Below, one piece after another: positions 34,346-43,985 of a stretch of DNA of 64,000 nt. The position numbers and the translations under genes are program-made. The stretch spans positions 1-64,000 of the forward strand of contig DAOULQ010000005.1 of NCBI GenBank assembly GCA_034419095.1, in the 5' to 3' direction. The notes below the pieces were generated by a model, which worked only from the letters and a program-made list of their open reading frames with translations, was not told where the DNA came from and did not search any database. Every line of letters begins with the position of its first letter. Positions within the stretch are counted from its first letter, which is position 1. This DNA is from UBA7937 sp034419095 (lineage in GTDB: Bacteria; Chloroflexota; Anaerolineae; UBA7937).

Positions 34346-34560
34346 GTCCTCACTCGAACCCATAAACCAGCCTTATCACCGTATCAGAGCCTCTCTCACC
34401 CGTTCTCTCAGGCGATTCTTGGGGGTAGACAGGAGCCATGGGGCCAGGTGTGATCTCAAGGGTCTAAGCGGGTCTTCATATGATCTTATGCCTAGAAAGA
34501 ACGTGGCAATGGGAGGGCAGACGGACTGGGAGAATAGTCATAGTAGGCCACCATCAAGAT
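34340..34560. repeat. Dispersed repeat C, copy 1 (uninterrupted)
   Basis: CCTCACTCGAACCCA, then GTTCTCTCAGGCGATTCTT and TGATCTCAAGGGTCTAAGCG, recur at 61.88-63.74 kb, where the IS110-type element interrupts the repeat. A more diverged copy is at ~60.85-61.08 kb. This copy supplies the empty site that fixes the IS ends. The rest of the gap to 34745 holds nothing recognised. Confidence 0.8.
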
Positions 34561-34745
34561 GGCAGTTCTGCTCCGGGAGCAGGGTTTGCTGGCGCAATCA
34601 GCACAATCCGGATACGAGAGGAGGCAGTTCCTGCCACAAGTAGCAATCGGGAGCCCTGTTATCAATGTGTCTGACGCATGAACTCATGGTACTAAGAGAG
34701 AACGGGAGGCCGAAGTCCATTGGCGGATACCACAAGCATTCCGGC

Positions 34746-37700
34746 TCATGATCGTTTGGCTTCAGGGAAGACGACATACGTGCCATCCTCGACTATCCTT
34801 CCATCATTGAGTAGCTCCATGACAATATGGTCTACAACAGCGTTCATGTCACTCGTAGTACGCTTGAACCCAAATAGTTTGCATACTTCATTCGGAATCA
34901 TTTCGCGCTGTATCCCATAAGAGGCTCCGACAACCTTCGATATCGCTAATTCAATCTCTTCTGGCGCTATCAAGCGAATATGTCGTGATGCATTGGGCAG
35001 GCCTGATCTTGAACGAAGCTTCGGCTGCTTCATACCCGGTCGCCAGAGGAACGGTCCCCTTCCAATTACGAAACCCTCATCAATAGCAGCTCTCAAACCC
35101 AGCTCAAAGGTTGTCCGAATTCGCCTTCCAATTCGCTTAACCCCTGCGCAGTTCGCAATCCGTCTGGCCACTTCGTCCTGGTGAACAGGGCTTTCAGTAT
35201 CAACCACGTCTTTGATCCAAGCGGCCATTCGGCGCCGCGAAACTTCATGCAACTGCTCTCTGTAGTATAAGGTAATGTTCGGCTTCGCTGTCTTGTATGG
35301 CTCAGAATCAAGGGCAGGTCTTTTGGCCATTCCTGGCTTGTGCCTCTCGATTGGTGGTGCTCGTTGAACGTGACTGTGTGGCGAACTCATTTCGGACTGC
35401 GCCTCAGATGCGCGGTGTCCCTTGGCTGCCTCAATGCCTTTTTCTAGTCGCTGCATCTCTCGTCCAGGATTGCGAAACCAATCCGTGCTCCAAATTCGAT
35501 GAATCTGCCAGCCTAAGTTTTCTAGCACTTCTTGTCGTAGACGATCTCGATCTCGGGCTGACCTTGCGCTGTGGTAGGTTGCGCCATCGCATTCAATGCC
35601 AAGCAAGTACCTTCCCGGTTGGTCCTCATCAACAATCGCGAGATCAATGAAGAACCCTCCGGTTCCAACCTGATGTTCCACTCGATGGCCCAATTGCCTT
35701 AGTCTGGCTGAGACAGCTTCTTCAAACGGGGATTCGACCTCTCCTCCAGAAGGTATAGGAATATCAAGATAACCTGTGTCGGCGTATTTCAGGAATCTCT
35801 TCAAGACTTCAACACCTCTAGCTCTTGTCTTACCTAGGTCTATGTCGTCGGCCTTTAGATTCGTGAATACTTCGCATCGCTTTCGAGCCCTTGTGATTAG
35901 GACGTTTAGTCGACGTTCTCCCCCCTCATGATTCAGCGGACCGAAATTCATGCTCACTCGACCGTCGCTAGTTCGTCCATAGCCCACACTTATGAAAATC
36001 ACGTCACGCTCATCACCCTGAACGTTTTCTAGATTCTTGACGAAGAACGGCTCTTCCGGATGGCTACGGAAGAATTCCTCGCAGGATACATCCTGGCGCC
36101 GACCTATCTCAAGTTGGTCCCGAATAGCCTCTGTTTGGCTAATACTAAAAGCAGCTACTCCTAACGTAAGGTCAGGGGAGGTTTTTGCGTGGCGCATGAT
36201 CGCCTCGGCAACCTTCTTGGCTTCTCCTAGATTTTTGCGACTCTTTCCTCGGTCATACTCCGTATTAGGCAGATAATGATAGAAAAGCCCCACTTCTCTC
36301 TTGCCCTTGTCAGGACTAGGGAATACAACTAACTTGTTGTGATAAAACTCGTAGTTGGAAACGGTAATCAAGGATTCATGTTGGCTCCTGTAGTGCCAAC
36401 GAAGCATTCTTTGAGGGATTCCTTGAGCGACAGATAGACCCAATATGCTCTCAAGGTTGACTGGTTCGCTCTCAGAGTAATCCTCATCCACATCGATCAC
36501 AGTTTCAAAAAAAGGTGTCGGAGGGAGTTGGCGATCATCTCCAACAACCACCACCTGCGTTCCTCTCAAGATCGCGCCAAACGCATCAACAGGTTTCACC
36601 TGACTCGCCTCGTCAAAGATGACCATATCGAAATCTACTGTGTCGGGGGGCAAGAACTTGGCAATCGAAAGTGGGCTCATCATAAAGACCGGCTTCACGA
36701 CTTGGATGACGTTCCCGGCCTCCTGCATCAGTTTCCTGATCGGTCTATGACGCCGTTTCTTTGCGAACTCATAATACAGGACACCAAGCTGACCACTAGC
36801 TCGATGTTTGGGTAAGGTCTTCCAATGGTCATAGGCTAGTTGAACACGATTCTGGTCTAGTAATCTCGTATCCAATTCGCAAAACTTCCTCATGGAGAGT
36901 TCATGGATTTCACCATCGAAATCCCGCAATATCGGACGCTCTACCCATGCTCTTTCAAGCAACATGCTTAACCATGTATGTTGGAGGAGATCAACAAGGT
37001 GGCGGTGTGCAAGCGGCCATGAAAGTGAGGTTTCTACAACGCTCTCAAGACCTGTCTCATCTAATTGGCGTGCTAGGCCCCTCAGCGCTATGATTTCTTG
37101 TAAACGGTCTAGCTCATTTAGCCAGTTCTTGAGATGGTTGTCCTGCTCCTTCAAAGGAAGGTCGATGAGCGTCTTGCCCTCTCCAAATCTCATCGACTGA
37201 TCAAGTTCAAGGCTTTCGATTGCTTCTTGAGTTGCATTCTCGTGCCCTGCAAGCTTGCTTCTCAATTGAGCGTTCTCTTGTTCAAGGACCGATGAGCCGG
37301 CCAAGGTGGCGACGAAGTCTACAATCTGAGTTGGCAGTTCGCCTTCATTGATCTTCCTGTGCAATCCTGCAAGCCAACTCGAAATGCCAATTAACTCTTC
37401 CCAGTTTGATTGGACGCCTCGCCATCTTGCACCAAAGAGATCGCTTGCTTCTTCATTGAAATCTTCTACAGTAGGGGTTAACCTATTGACTTCGAGGATT
37501 GCATCAAGAATCTCAAGCTGGCGGTCGCTGGACTTCGGCAGATCCTTCGTGCAAAGATCGGCCAGTCTTGTCTTAGCTTCCCGGTAACTCCTCGATAGTG
37601 TGCGCCACCACTTTGGCCCATAATGAGCAATCAAGCCACGGAGCTCCAGGACGTCCTCATCCCATGACTCATCTCTTACGATCTTGTCGTACACGTCGTG

Positions 37701-39533
37701 CAGGCACTTGATCCTGTGGCCAGCTTCTAGGGTCCTCTCAATTTCACTCGCTTTTGCTCCCCAGACTTCTGAATCAACTTTCACCCTCTCCAAATTCGGG
37801 GCACTCAAGACAAAATGCGACGTCTCTAGCATAGTCTTGATCTCAGCTGTTGATGCTGCCTCAGGCAGAAGCAGGAGTTCAGAGACTTCTCTCGAATTGT
37901 ATCGAAGATCATCAAGTGATTGTACTGCATTTGATAACTGCTCTCGAATATGATCCTTCTTGGCCGGAAGGAGGATAGAAACTTGACTTCCCCAAAAAGG
38001 GTGGTCAACAGGTCGTCCGATTTTGTTTATGAAAAGCTGAAGCTCCTCGACCAAGGACAGATTCTCATGGACTTCTTCACTTGTCCAAGTATCCACCGCG
38101 CTTATCTCGAGCTTAGGGAGTTCTATCCCGGAAAGAATCTCTTTGATTTGGATTAGACGACCATATACTTCATAGGGTGTTAATCTACTATCGCCAATCT
38201 CTGCATTTACCGCTTTGCTATAGCCATTCAACCTGGCCTGATGCCGTATCAACTGCTTTGTGTCAACAGGCGCGCCAAGCTTGGGTTGACCCAGTTCTAA
38301 GGATCGCTTCAGTTCATCTAGCACGATTCTTTTCTTTGTCTTTTGGCTATGCAGTTCTAGGCATGCGTCTCCGAGGCCTACTTGATCCAACCGACGCTTG
38401 ACTACTTCAAGTGCTGCCATTTTCTCTGACACAAACAGGACGGTTTTCTCATGACCAATCGCTTCCGCGATTAGGTTGGTTATCGTCTGCGATTTTCCTG
38501 TGCCTGGCGGGCCTTGGATGACCAAATTCCGCCCCTTATTGACTTCGAGAATGGCCAGTATCTGCGAGCTATCCGCATCGACAACATGATGGATTTCTTC
38601 TGGAGAGACGTGCGTATCGATCTCGATTTCATCATTGAATTCCAGCCTGGATCCATCGAACCCATCAAGTGATAGTAGGCTGCGTAGAATTGGATGTCTT
38701 TCTGGCCTTGATTCCTCTGACCAATTGTTCGAATCAAGATCGTTGAACATCAAGAACTTGCCAAAGGAGAAGAAGCCCAGGGCAACCGCCTTCGTATCCA
38801 CTTCCCATCTTGGATAATCCCCAATCGCCTTTGATATCTCTTGAAAATATGAATTGATGTCGATGTCCTCCGCCTCAGGGAATTCCGGGAGCTTGATCCC
38901 AAAATCCGATTGGAGTTTCGCTCGTAGCGATAGATTCTCGTCAATATCGTCCCCCGAATACCGAACGCGAAATCTCGACCGCACGTTCGATCGGCTAGGC
39001 TCAACAGGGACAAGGATAAGCGGGGCCTTGCGGACATCATCGCTTGATGGAGACTCATACCAATGAAGCATGCCAAGAGCCAGGAATAGTATGTTCACAC
39101 CCTGCTCTTCTATATAAGTGCGCGCGGCGTAGTACGTATTCAGTAGACGTCTTTGAAGTGCTTGCGATATATACGGGCTTTGTAGCTTATTATCCATGTG
39201 TCGAAGGGCAATTCCGTTCTCATCTTCCTCCGGCTGTCCCAAACCTTCGATGATGATGTCTTGCTCCTCTCGAAACAGGGCCTGTTGATTACCCTTCTCT
39301 TGTTCTTCCTCAGGGATCGACAAGAAGGACATTGAACGTCCTTCATTCACCAGAATCCGAAATACTTCGGTGGGAAGCTCATCGATAATTTCAACACCTT
39401 TCGTCTTCAGCGGCCTATAGTTCAGGAGCTTGTTCCGAAGGCTGAGATCGAGAAGGTCTTTGCGTGCGTCATCGAGCGTTGCTCTAACAGGATCTTCGGT
39501 TTCCTCGATTGTGGGTATCTCTTGCTTCTGCAT
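34746..39533 (-). CDS. DUF4011-helicase-Vsr-DUF3320 protein
   Basis: The 1595-residue protein starts with the DUF4011 region (~15-120, DLLDLSLRNKLLNYRPLKTKG split short). A superfamily 1 helicase follows, with Walker A IQGPPGTGKSQT (~338-349), Walker B VIFDEASQ (~975) and LNVLITRARKRCEVFTN (~1215). A Vsr/MTES_1575-type nuclease domain (~1265-1360: PFEEAVSARL, LGIECDGATYHSARSARDRDRLRQ shown in part) and DUF3320 (~1440-1590) end it. Single proteins with this order occur in defence islands, and one such family (Hhe) has been reported as antiphage. It stands alone except for a small gene upstream on the same strand. Start support is weak (AGGGA). Confidence 0.85.
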   Translation of the reverse strand: MQKQEIPTIEETEDPVRATLDDARKDLLDLSLRNKLLNYRPLKTKGVEIIDELPTEVFRILVNEGRSMSFLSIPEEEQEKGNQQALFREEQDIIIEGLGQPEEDENGIALRHMDNKLQSPYISQALQRRLLNTYYAARTYIEEQGVNILFLALGMLHWYESPSSDDVRKAPLILVPVEPSRSNVRSRFRVRYSGDDIDENLSLRAKLQSDFGIKLPEFPEAEDIDINSYFQEISKAIGDYPRWEVDTKAVALGFFSFGKFLMFNDLDSNNWSEESRPERHPILRSLLSLDGFDGSRLEFNDEIEIDTHVSPEEIHHVVDADSSQILAILEVNKGRNLVIQGPPGTGKSQTITNLIAEAIGHEKTVLFVSEKMAALEVVKRRLDQVGLGDACLELHSQKTKKRIVLDELKRSLELGQPKLGAPVDTKQLIRHQARLNGYSKAVNAEIGDSRLTPYEVYGRLIQIKEILSGIELPKLEISAVDTWTSEEVHENLSLVEELQLFINKIGRPVDHPFWGSQVSILLPAKKDHIREQLSNAVQSLDDLRYNSREVSELLLLPEAASTAEIKTMLETSHFVLSAPNLERVKVDSEVWGAKASEIERTLEAGHRIKCLHDVYDKIVRDESWDEDVLELRGLIAHYGPKWWRTLSRSYREAKTRLADLCTKDLPKSSDRQLEILDAILEVNRLTPTVEDFNEEASDLFGARWRGVQSNWEELIGISSWLAGLHRKINEGELPTQIVDFVATLAGSSVLEQENAQLRSKLAGHENATQEAIESLELDQSMRFGEGKTLIDLPLKEQDNHLKNWLNELDRLQEIIALRGLARQLDETGLESVVETSLSWPLAHRHLVDLLQHTWLSMLLERAWVERPILRDFDGEIHELSMRKFCELDTRLLDQNRVQLAYDHWKTLPKHRASGQLGVLYYEFAKKRRHRPIRKLMQEAGNVIQVVKPVFMMSPLSIAKFLPPDTVDFDMVIFDEASQVKPVDAFGAILRGTQVVVVGDDRQLPPTPFFETVIDVDEDYSESEPVNLESILGLSVAQGIPQRMLRWHYRSQHESLITVSNYEFYHNKLVVFPSPDKGKREVGLFYHYLPNTEYDRGKSRKNLGEAKKVAEAIMRHAKTSPDLTLGVAAFSISQTEAIRDQLEIGRRQDVSCEEFFRSHPEEPFFVKNLENVQGDERDVIFISVGYGRTSDGRVSMNFGPLNHEGGERRLNVLITRARKRCEVFTNLKADDIDLGKTRARGVEVLKRFLKYADTGYLDIPIPSGGEVESPFEEAVSARLRQLGHRVEHQVGTGGFFIDLAIVDEDQPGRYLLGIECDGATYHSARSARDRDRLRQEVLENLGWQIHRIWSTDWFRNPGREMQRLEKGIEAAKGHRASEAQSEMSSPHSHVQRAPPIERHKPGMAKRPALDSEPYKTAKPNITLYYREQLHEVSRRRMAAWIKDVVDTESPVHQDEVARRIANCAGVKRIGRRIRTTFELGLRAAIDEGFVIGRGPFLWRPGMKQPKLRSRSGLPNASRHIRLIAPEEIELAISKVVGASYGIQREMIPNEVCKLFGFKRTTSDMNAVVDHIVMELLNDGRIVEDGTYVVFPEAKRS

Positions 39534-39660
39534 TGGCTTGGTCCCTGTTGTTACGTTCTCACTATTGCACCCATCTTTGAGCCTGCAACCATGACAGCAT
39601 ACCGAGTAGTTGAGTGCACTCGATAAGCCATAGATACAATGCGAAGCGAATGCCGCCTAA

Positions 39661-39846
39661 CTATTCGTGCTGCCGAACCCTTTCGGCCTGGCCGCTCAGT
39701 CTTGGTAGATGGAAGAGTTCCAGCACAGCACCCTCACCGGGGTGCATTGTTTCCACATTTTGCTCATAGAAGCCAAACTCTGAACTCAAACACAAGGCCG
39801 ACCCCCTCCTAGCATTGGCCAGGCAGACAGTCGGCTTCACATTCAC
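39661..39846 (-). CDS. Small 61-residue protein with a near-perfect Shine-Dalgarno
   Basis: The GTG at 39846-39844 is preceded by GGGAGGTGAT with a three-base spacer, nearly the full anti-16S complement and far stronger than its neighbours' sites. The product, from NVKPTVCLANARRGS, has a central EFGFYEQNVETMHPGEG stretch and no membrane segment or known family. It lies 127 bases upstream of the giant helicase gene on the same strand and may be expressed with it. A longer frame (to 39861) overlaps the ribosome site and is rejected. Confidence 0.55.
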   Translation of the reverse strand: MNVKPTVCLANARRGSALCLSSEFGFYEQNVETMHPGEGAVLELFHLPRLSGQAERVRQHE

Positions 39847-40046
39847 GCTATCACCTCCCACAACGCTCTATTGCGATGATCCTGCGATGTGAGTGCTTGC
39901 CAGGTCTTCTCTTCCCATTCTACCATAGCCGCAGGGGCAAATCAATGGGCATAGAACGGTAAGACGCCCTTCCATCCCCTCTGGAACGCGTGAGCGACCA
40001 GCCACACCACGCCGCGCCCTCTCCACACCCTACCGCTCGCCTCTCA

Positions 40047-40104
40047 CCAAACCACTTACTGTCTATTGACGCCTATGCTCCCTTCCCGACTCAACTACGA
40101 CCCC
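40047..40104. repeat. Module-joint repeat B, copy 2
   Basis: It matches 25328-25385 over the full length and lies 3' of the PIN gene. With copy 3 (41302-41339) it brackets that gene. The rest of the gap 39847-40174 shows no gene. Confidence 0.7.
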
Positions 40105-40174
40105 AAGGATGCACACTGATCGCAATCGCTTGATTTCAGAAGATCCTCATGTGTTCTGTGTTCTTGTCCAGTTG

Positions 40175-41269
40175 TTACTCGAGCTTCTTGCCGATGGATA
40201 CGAAGTCAACCGACGTTACTTCGCTCGTAGCCGGGTCAAAGGTCATCTCTACTTCCATGTCGAGCCATCTTGAGGTACGCACTTCAACATGGTAGCGATC
40301 CCAATCATGATCTGGGACCTCAGGAGCGTCCCGGCCCCTCATTGCATAGTAGTCCGCTCTTGAAACAAGAACGGAGAACTCACATTCTACAGGCACCAGA
40401 ACATAAAGTAGGAACTCGCCGGAATGAAGCTCGCGGACATCCAATACATGGGGGGGCTCTGAGTCTGAAACGCCTGCTAGACGCAATCTCTCGAATGTCG
40501 AAGGAAATCCCAGTTTAGCGGGGTCCCAGCGGGCATCACTCATAGCGTAAGGCAAGCGGCTAACGACGACAGCCACTTCTTTCCACAGATCAAGTCCAGG
40601 ATATCGGCCGCCCGCAATCCGCTGGCGTATGTCCTCCAGAGCCTCCATCGTAGGTTTGATATGTTCGTCCACGAATTCCCTTAGGCTGCCAAACAGAACA
40701 ATTCGACCAGATTGGATGCCTCTCACCTCCATGTCGGCAACCAAGTCGGGATGGAGATTGCCCTCGTCATCGCAGAAGTCCTGCCTGTTTGCGGAAATGA
40801 ACCCGATGTCCTGGCCCGGCCTGGCACCGAGATCGATGACATTTTCCCAGATTAGAGCGTCTCGATAGCCCGCGTCGCCTCGTGAGAAGGGCTTCCTTCG
40901 ATTTAGTGCGCGCTTAACAATCTCTTCGTGGGGGATACTGGGGTAGTCCATAATAGTCGCTCCAGCCTGTGCAAATCGAGACGGCAACATTTGGCTGTAG
41001 TCTTCGACCAGACTATCAATGTCGGCATCGGTGAGAGGGGATTCGATCTCCGTACCGCTGAGTCTTCGAGCCTTGTCGAGCGACCCTTCGATTCTGCGCT
41101 GGCAATCACGTAGCCTCTCTGCGTACTTGTTCGTAGTCTCATCGATGACAAGTTTTGGGATGTGGAGCGAGTGATCGGCCCGAGGCAGGCCATCGAACAA
41201 CACCCGAAATGGGCTACCAGACATTGGGAAGTCTTGGCATATAATATTGGTGTCGAGGACTATTCGCAT
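40175..41269 (-). CDS. PIN-domain protein (DUF4935-like)
   Basis: The 364-residue protein begins with a PIN-type nuclease domain: MRIVLDTNII with the first acidic residue (Asp6), IPKLVIDETTNKY with Glu (~44), and later RGDAGYRDALIWENVI and DIGFISANRQDF (~128-165), which provide the remaining acidic residues. PIN domains are metal-dependent ribonucleases; DUF4935 members have this insertion-containing form. The C-terminal ~180 residues are unassigned and may be a sensor or partner domain. GAGGAGAT precedes the ATG. Repeats of family B lie on both sides, so it looks like a single-gene cassette. Confidence 0.8.
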   Translation of the reverse strand: MRIVLDTNIICQDFPMSGSPFRVLFDGLPRADHSLHIPKLVIDETTNKYAERLRDCQRRIEGSLDKARRLSGTEIESPLTDADIDSLVEDYSQMLPSRFAQAGATIMDYPSIPHEEIVKRALNRRKPFSRGDAGYRDALIWENVIDLGARPGQDIGFISANRQDFCDDEGNLHPDLVADMEVRGIQSGRIVLFGSLREFVDEHIKPTMEALEDIRQRIAGGRYPGLDLWKEVAVVVSRLPYAMSDARWDPAKLGFPSTFERLRLAGVSDSEPPHVLDVRELHSGEFLLYVLVPVECEFSVLVSRADYYAMRGRDAPEVPDHDWDRYHVEVRTSRWLDMEVEMTFDPATSEVTSVDFVSIGKKLE

Positions 41270-41301
41270 GATCTCCTCTTGAGCTACCCTGGCCTATACC
41301 T

Positions 41302-41339
41302 TCTCACCTATGGTCCCTTCCCGAATAGAGTACCACTCC
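41302..41339. repeat. Module-joint repeat B, copy 3 (partial)
   Basis: It matches the second half of copies 1 and 2 (CCTATGGTCCCTTCCCGAATAG split short) and lies just upstream of the PIN gene start. Confidence 0.55.
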
Positions 41340-41349
41340 TATCATCAAC

Positions 41350-41472
41350 ACAACGGGCTCGCCCGCCAGGTGGGCAGACAAGCCCATGTATCCGTTGCGA
41401 TTGCCAGGTATCTGCTGCAACCCCTGGCCTTGGCCTCGAAGGCTAGGTGCAAGCCACGAGGCTTTTTCTATT
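41350..41472 (+). ncRNA. Candidate structured RNA with terminator
   Basis: In the 370-base gap between the PIN gene start and the recD2 end, the plus strand has nested complementary segments: AACGG/CCGTT around GGGCT/AGCCC and GCCC/GGGC (~41353-41400), GTTGC/GCAAC (~41394-41422), and a terminator-like GCCTCG/CGAGGC stem followed by TTTTTCT (~41434-41472). No plus-strand gene is near, so a terminator on this strand needs a transcript that starts in the gap. Known small RNAs such as SRP RNA do not fit. This is a by-eye proposal. Confidence 0.35.
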
Positions 41473-41639
41473 CTTTTCCGCAACCATTCTAGCGTGGCTT
41501 TCAAGCGATGTCAACAGTGCAGCAGCGCCGAATGACCAACGGAAGGGCTACCACTCTCACCACCCGCGAGGCCGTTTTCGCCGTCCAGAGGCGGCCCTTA
41601 CCTCAACGAAGTTCTGCCGCCAACGAAGAACCCAATCCC

Positions 41640-43856
41640 TCAGACAGTTCTGATGTTGGAGCTCTTTTCCGTAGATGATCGGCTAGCTACCTTCTGCCTC
41701 AGATAAGTATACCTACGTTGAACCTCATTGTTCCTCACCGCAATGGCGATGGCCTTCTTCGTCCCCACGAGCACCGCCAGCTTCTTTGCTCTGGTTATGG
41801 CCGTATACAGTAGGTTCCTCTGCAGCATCACGTAGTGCTGAGTCAGAATGGGGACCACCACGGCTGGATACTCGTTGCCCTGGGATTTGTGGATGGAGAT
41901 AGCGTAGGCCAACACCAGGTCATCGAACTCGCTCCAATCGTAGCCGATCCGCCTGCCATCGAACTCCACCCACATCTGTTGGACTTCCAGATCAACTTGG
42001 GCTATTCTACCGATCTCGCCGTTGAAGACCTCCTTCTCATAATTGTTGCGTATCTGCATCACCTTGTCTCCGAGCCTGAACCTTCTCCCTCCTCTGACCA
42101 TCTCCTCCCCAGCCGGATTGAGCAGGTTCTGAAGCTCCCTGTTCAGATTGCCCACGCCAACCACCCCTCTGTGCATGGGAGTGATCACCTGGATCTCATC
42201 CAGAGGGTTTAGGCCGAAAGCCTCAGGTATCCTCTCGGCGCAGAGTTGTTTGATGGTTTTCAAGGCCATCTCTGGATCTTCCCTCTCGATGAAGTAGAAG
42301 TCCGATAGCCCTTCACCTGCACGATCGGTTCGTGGGAACTCTCCTCTGTTGACCCGGTGGGCGTTGACGACCAGCAGGCTCTTTTGAGCTTGCCTGAAGA
42401 TCTCGGTCAGCCTAACCGTCTCCACGGTGCCCGACTCGATGATATCCCTGAGGACGTTGCCCGGCCCCACCGAGGGAAGCTGATCCACGTCGCCCACCAA
42501 CACCAGCGTCGCTGAGGGTGGTATCGCCTTCAGCAGGTGGTTCATGAGCAGGATATCCACCATGGAGGCCTCATCGATGACCACCAGGTCCGCCTGCAGG
42601 GGCTTCTTGTCGTTCCTCTTGAACTCGGCTTCGCGAGGGCTGTATTCCAATAGGCGGTGGATGGTCTTGGCCTCCCTACCCGTAACCTCCGCCAGCCTCT
42701 TGGCTGCCCTGGCGGTGGGAGAAGCCAGAACTATGCGTTGCCCCTTCTTCTCCAGTATCCGGATCAGGCTGTCCACCAGAGTCGTCTTGCCCGTGCCAGG
42801 CCCCCCGGTCAATACCAAGACCTTCCCCTCTATCGCCTTCCTGATCGCTTCCTTCTGCATCTCAGCCAGCTCGACCTCAGTCTGCTCCTGGACCCACTCG
42901 ATGGAGGCTTCAACATCGATCTGCAAGAGCTGCTTTGGCCATCTAAGGAGGTCCCGTAGTCTGCTCGCTGTGTTCTCTTCTGCCACACGCAAGGGCGTGA
43001 GATACACAACCTTGGCACCCTTCCACTCCTCGATCGTCACCTTCTCCTGGCGGGCGAGAGAGTCCAACGCACCTTCCAAGATCCCCCTCTCTATCTCCAA
43101 GGTCCTCGTTGTCTTCTCCAGCAACTGATCCTGGGGGTAGCAAACGTGCCCTTCGTCGACCAACTGACTCAGGGAGTAGAGCAGGCCAGCCTCAGCCCTG
43201 ATCCGGGAGTGGGGATCGATCCCCATGTTCTGAGCGATCCTGTCGGCGGTCTTGAACCCTATGCCAGATATCTCCGTTGCCAGGCGGTATGGGTTCTCCT
43301 TGACGACGACAATCGCCTGGTTACTGTAGCGCTTGTAGATCTTCACCGCATACGAGGTGTTCACCCCACAGCCCTGGAGGAAGATCAAAACTTGCCTGAT
43401 CTCCTTCTGCTCCTCCCAGGCCCTGGTGATGCGCTCGCTCCTGATTGGGCCGATGCCGTCCACCTCCAGCAGCCGCTCAGGCTCCCCTTCGATGACGTCT
43501 AGAGTCTCTAGCCCAAAGCACTCCACCAGCCTCTTAGCCATGATGGGTCCGATGCCCCGGATCAGCCCTGAGCTGAGATACTTTTGGATCCCGGTGAGTG
43601 TGGCAGGCTGCATGGATAGCCAGCTCTCTACCCTGAACTGCTCCCCGAACTTCTTGTCGACCACCCACCTGCCTTCCAACCTCAAGCTCTCGCCAGGGTT
43701 GACCCCCGGCATGTGGCCCACCACTGTCACCAGATCCTTCTGTCCCTCCACCTGAAGTCTGGCCACGGTGAAGCCGTCTTCCTCGTTGAGGTACACTATC
43801 CTCTCCAGGACCCCTTGTACAGTTGATTGGTCTCTAGCTTGTGCCATATCTTGCAT
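41640..43856 (-). CDS. recD2: RecD2-type SF1B DNA helicase
   Basis: The 738-residue protein has the RecD2 layout: an N-terminal OB-like region (~10-85), helix-hairpin-helix repeats with GIGPIMAKRL and GIGPIRSERI (~100-150) and GIGFKTADRI (~198-207), then the helicase with Walker A TGGPGTGKTTL (~356-366), Walker B LVVIDEASM, and the C-terminal DLVLAYAISIHKSQGNEY motif. RecD2 is a 5'-3' helicase that works without RecBC in repair. The gene begins the backbone right of the defence modules, with two further nucleic-acid genes behind its start. Confidence 0.92.
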   Translation of the reverse strand: MQDMAQARDQSTVQGVLERIVYLNEEDGFTVARLQVEGQKDLVTVVGHMPGVNPGESLRLEGRWVVDKKFGEQFRVESWLSMQPATLTGIQKYLSSGLIRGIGPIMAKRLVECFGLETLDVIEGEPERLLEVDGIGPIRSERITRAWEEQKEIRQVLIFLQGCGVNTSYAVKIYKRYSNQAIVVVKENPYRLATEISGIGFKTADRIAQNMGIDPHSRIRAEAGLLYSLSQLVDEGHVCYPQDQLLEKTTRTLEIERGILEGALDSLARQEKVTIEEWKGAKVVYLTPLRVAEENTASRLRDLLRWPKQLLQIDVEASIEWVQEQTEVELAEMQKEAIRKAIEGKVLVLTGGPGTGKTTLVDSLIRILEKKGQRIVLASPTARAAKRLAEVTGREAKTIHRLLEYSPREAEFKRNDKKPLQADLVVIDEASMVDILLMNHLLKAIPPSATLVLVGDVDQLPSVGPGNVLRDIIESGTVETVRLTEIFRQAQKSLLVVNAHRVNRGEFPRTDRAGEGLSDFYFIEREDPEMALKTIKQLCAERIPEAFGLNPLDEIQVITPMHRGVVGVGNLNRELQNLLNPAGEEMVRGGRRFRLGDKVMQIRNNYEKEVFNGEIGRIAQVDLEVQQMWVEFDGRRIGYDWSEFDDLVLAYAISIHKSQGNEYPAVVVPILTQHYVMLQRNLLYTAITRAKKLAVLVGTKKAIAIAVRNNEVQRRYTYLRQKVASRSSTEKSSNIRTV

Positions 43857-43985
43857 CTAGACGCTCTTGCCTCTTCCTTAGGACTTCACGCCTCACACCT
43901 ACTGCTGGAGCTAGTACGAAAGCGAGTCCGATCTCCGTCTCCCTAGAAGCTCTTGGCCATTCACGCCGGAAACGATCGATCCCTC

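Noticed and set aside
41350..41472. SRP RNA, tmRNA or 6S RNA for the structured gap
   Set aside because: None of their conserved motifs (for example the GGAA loop with its A-rich partner) is present.
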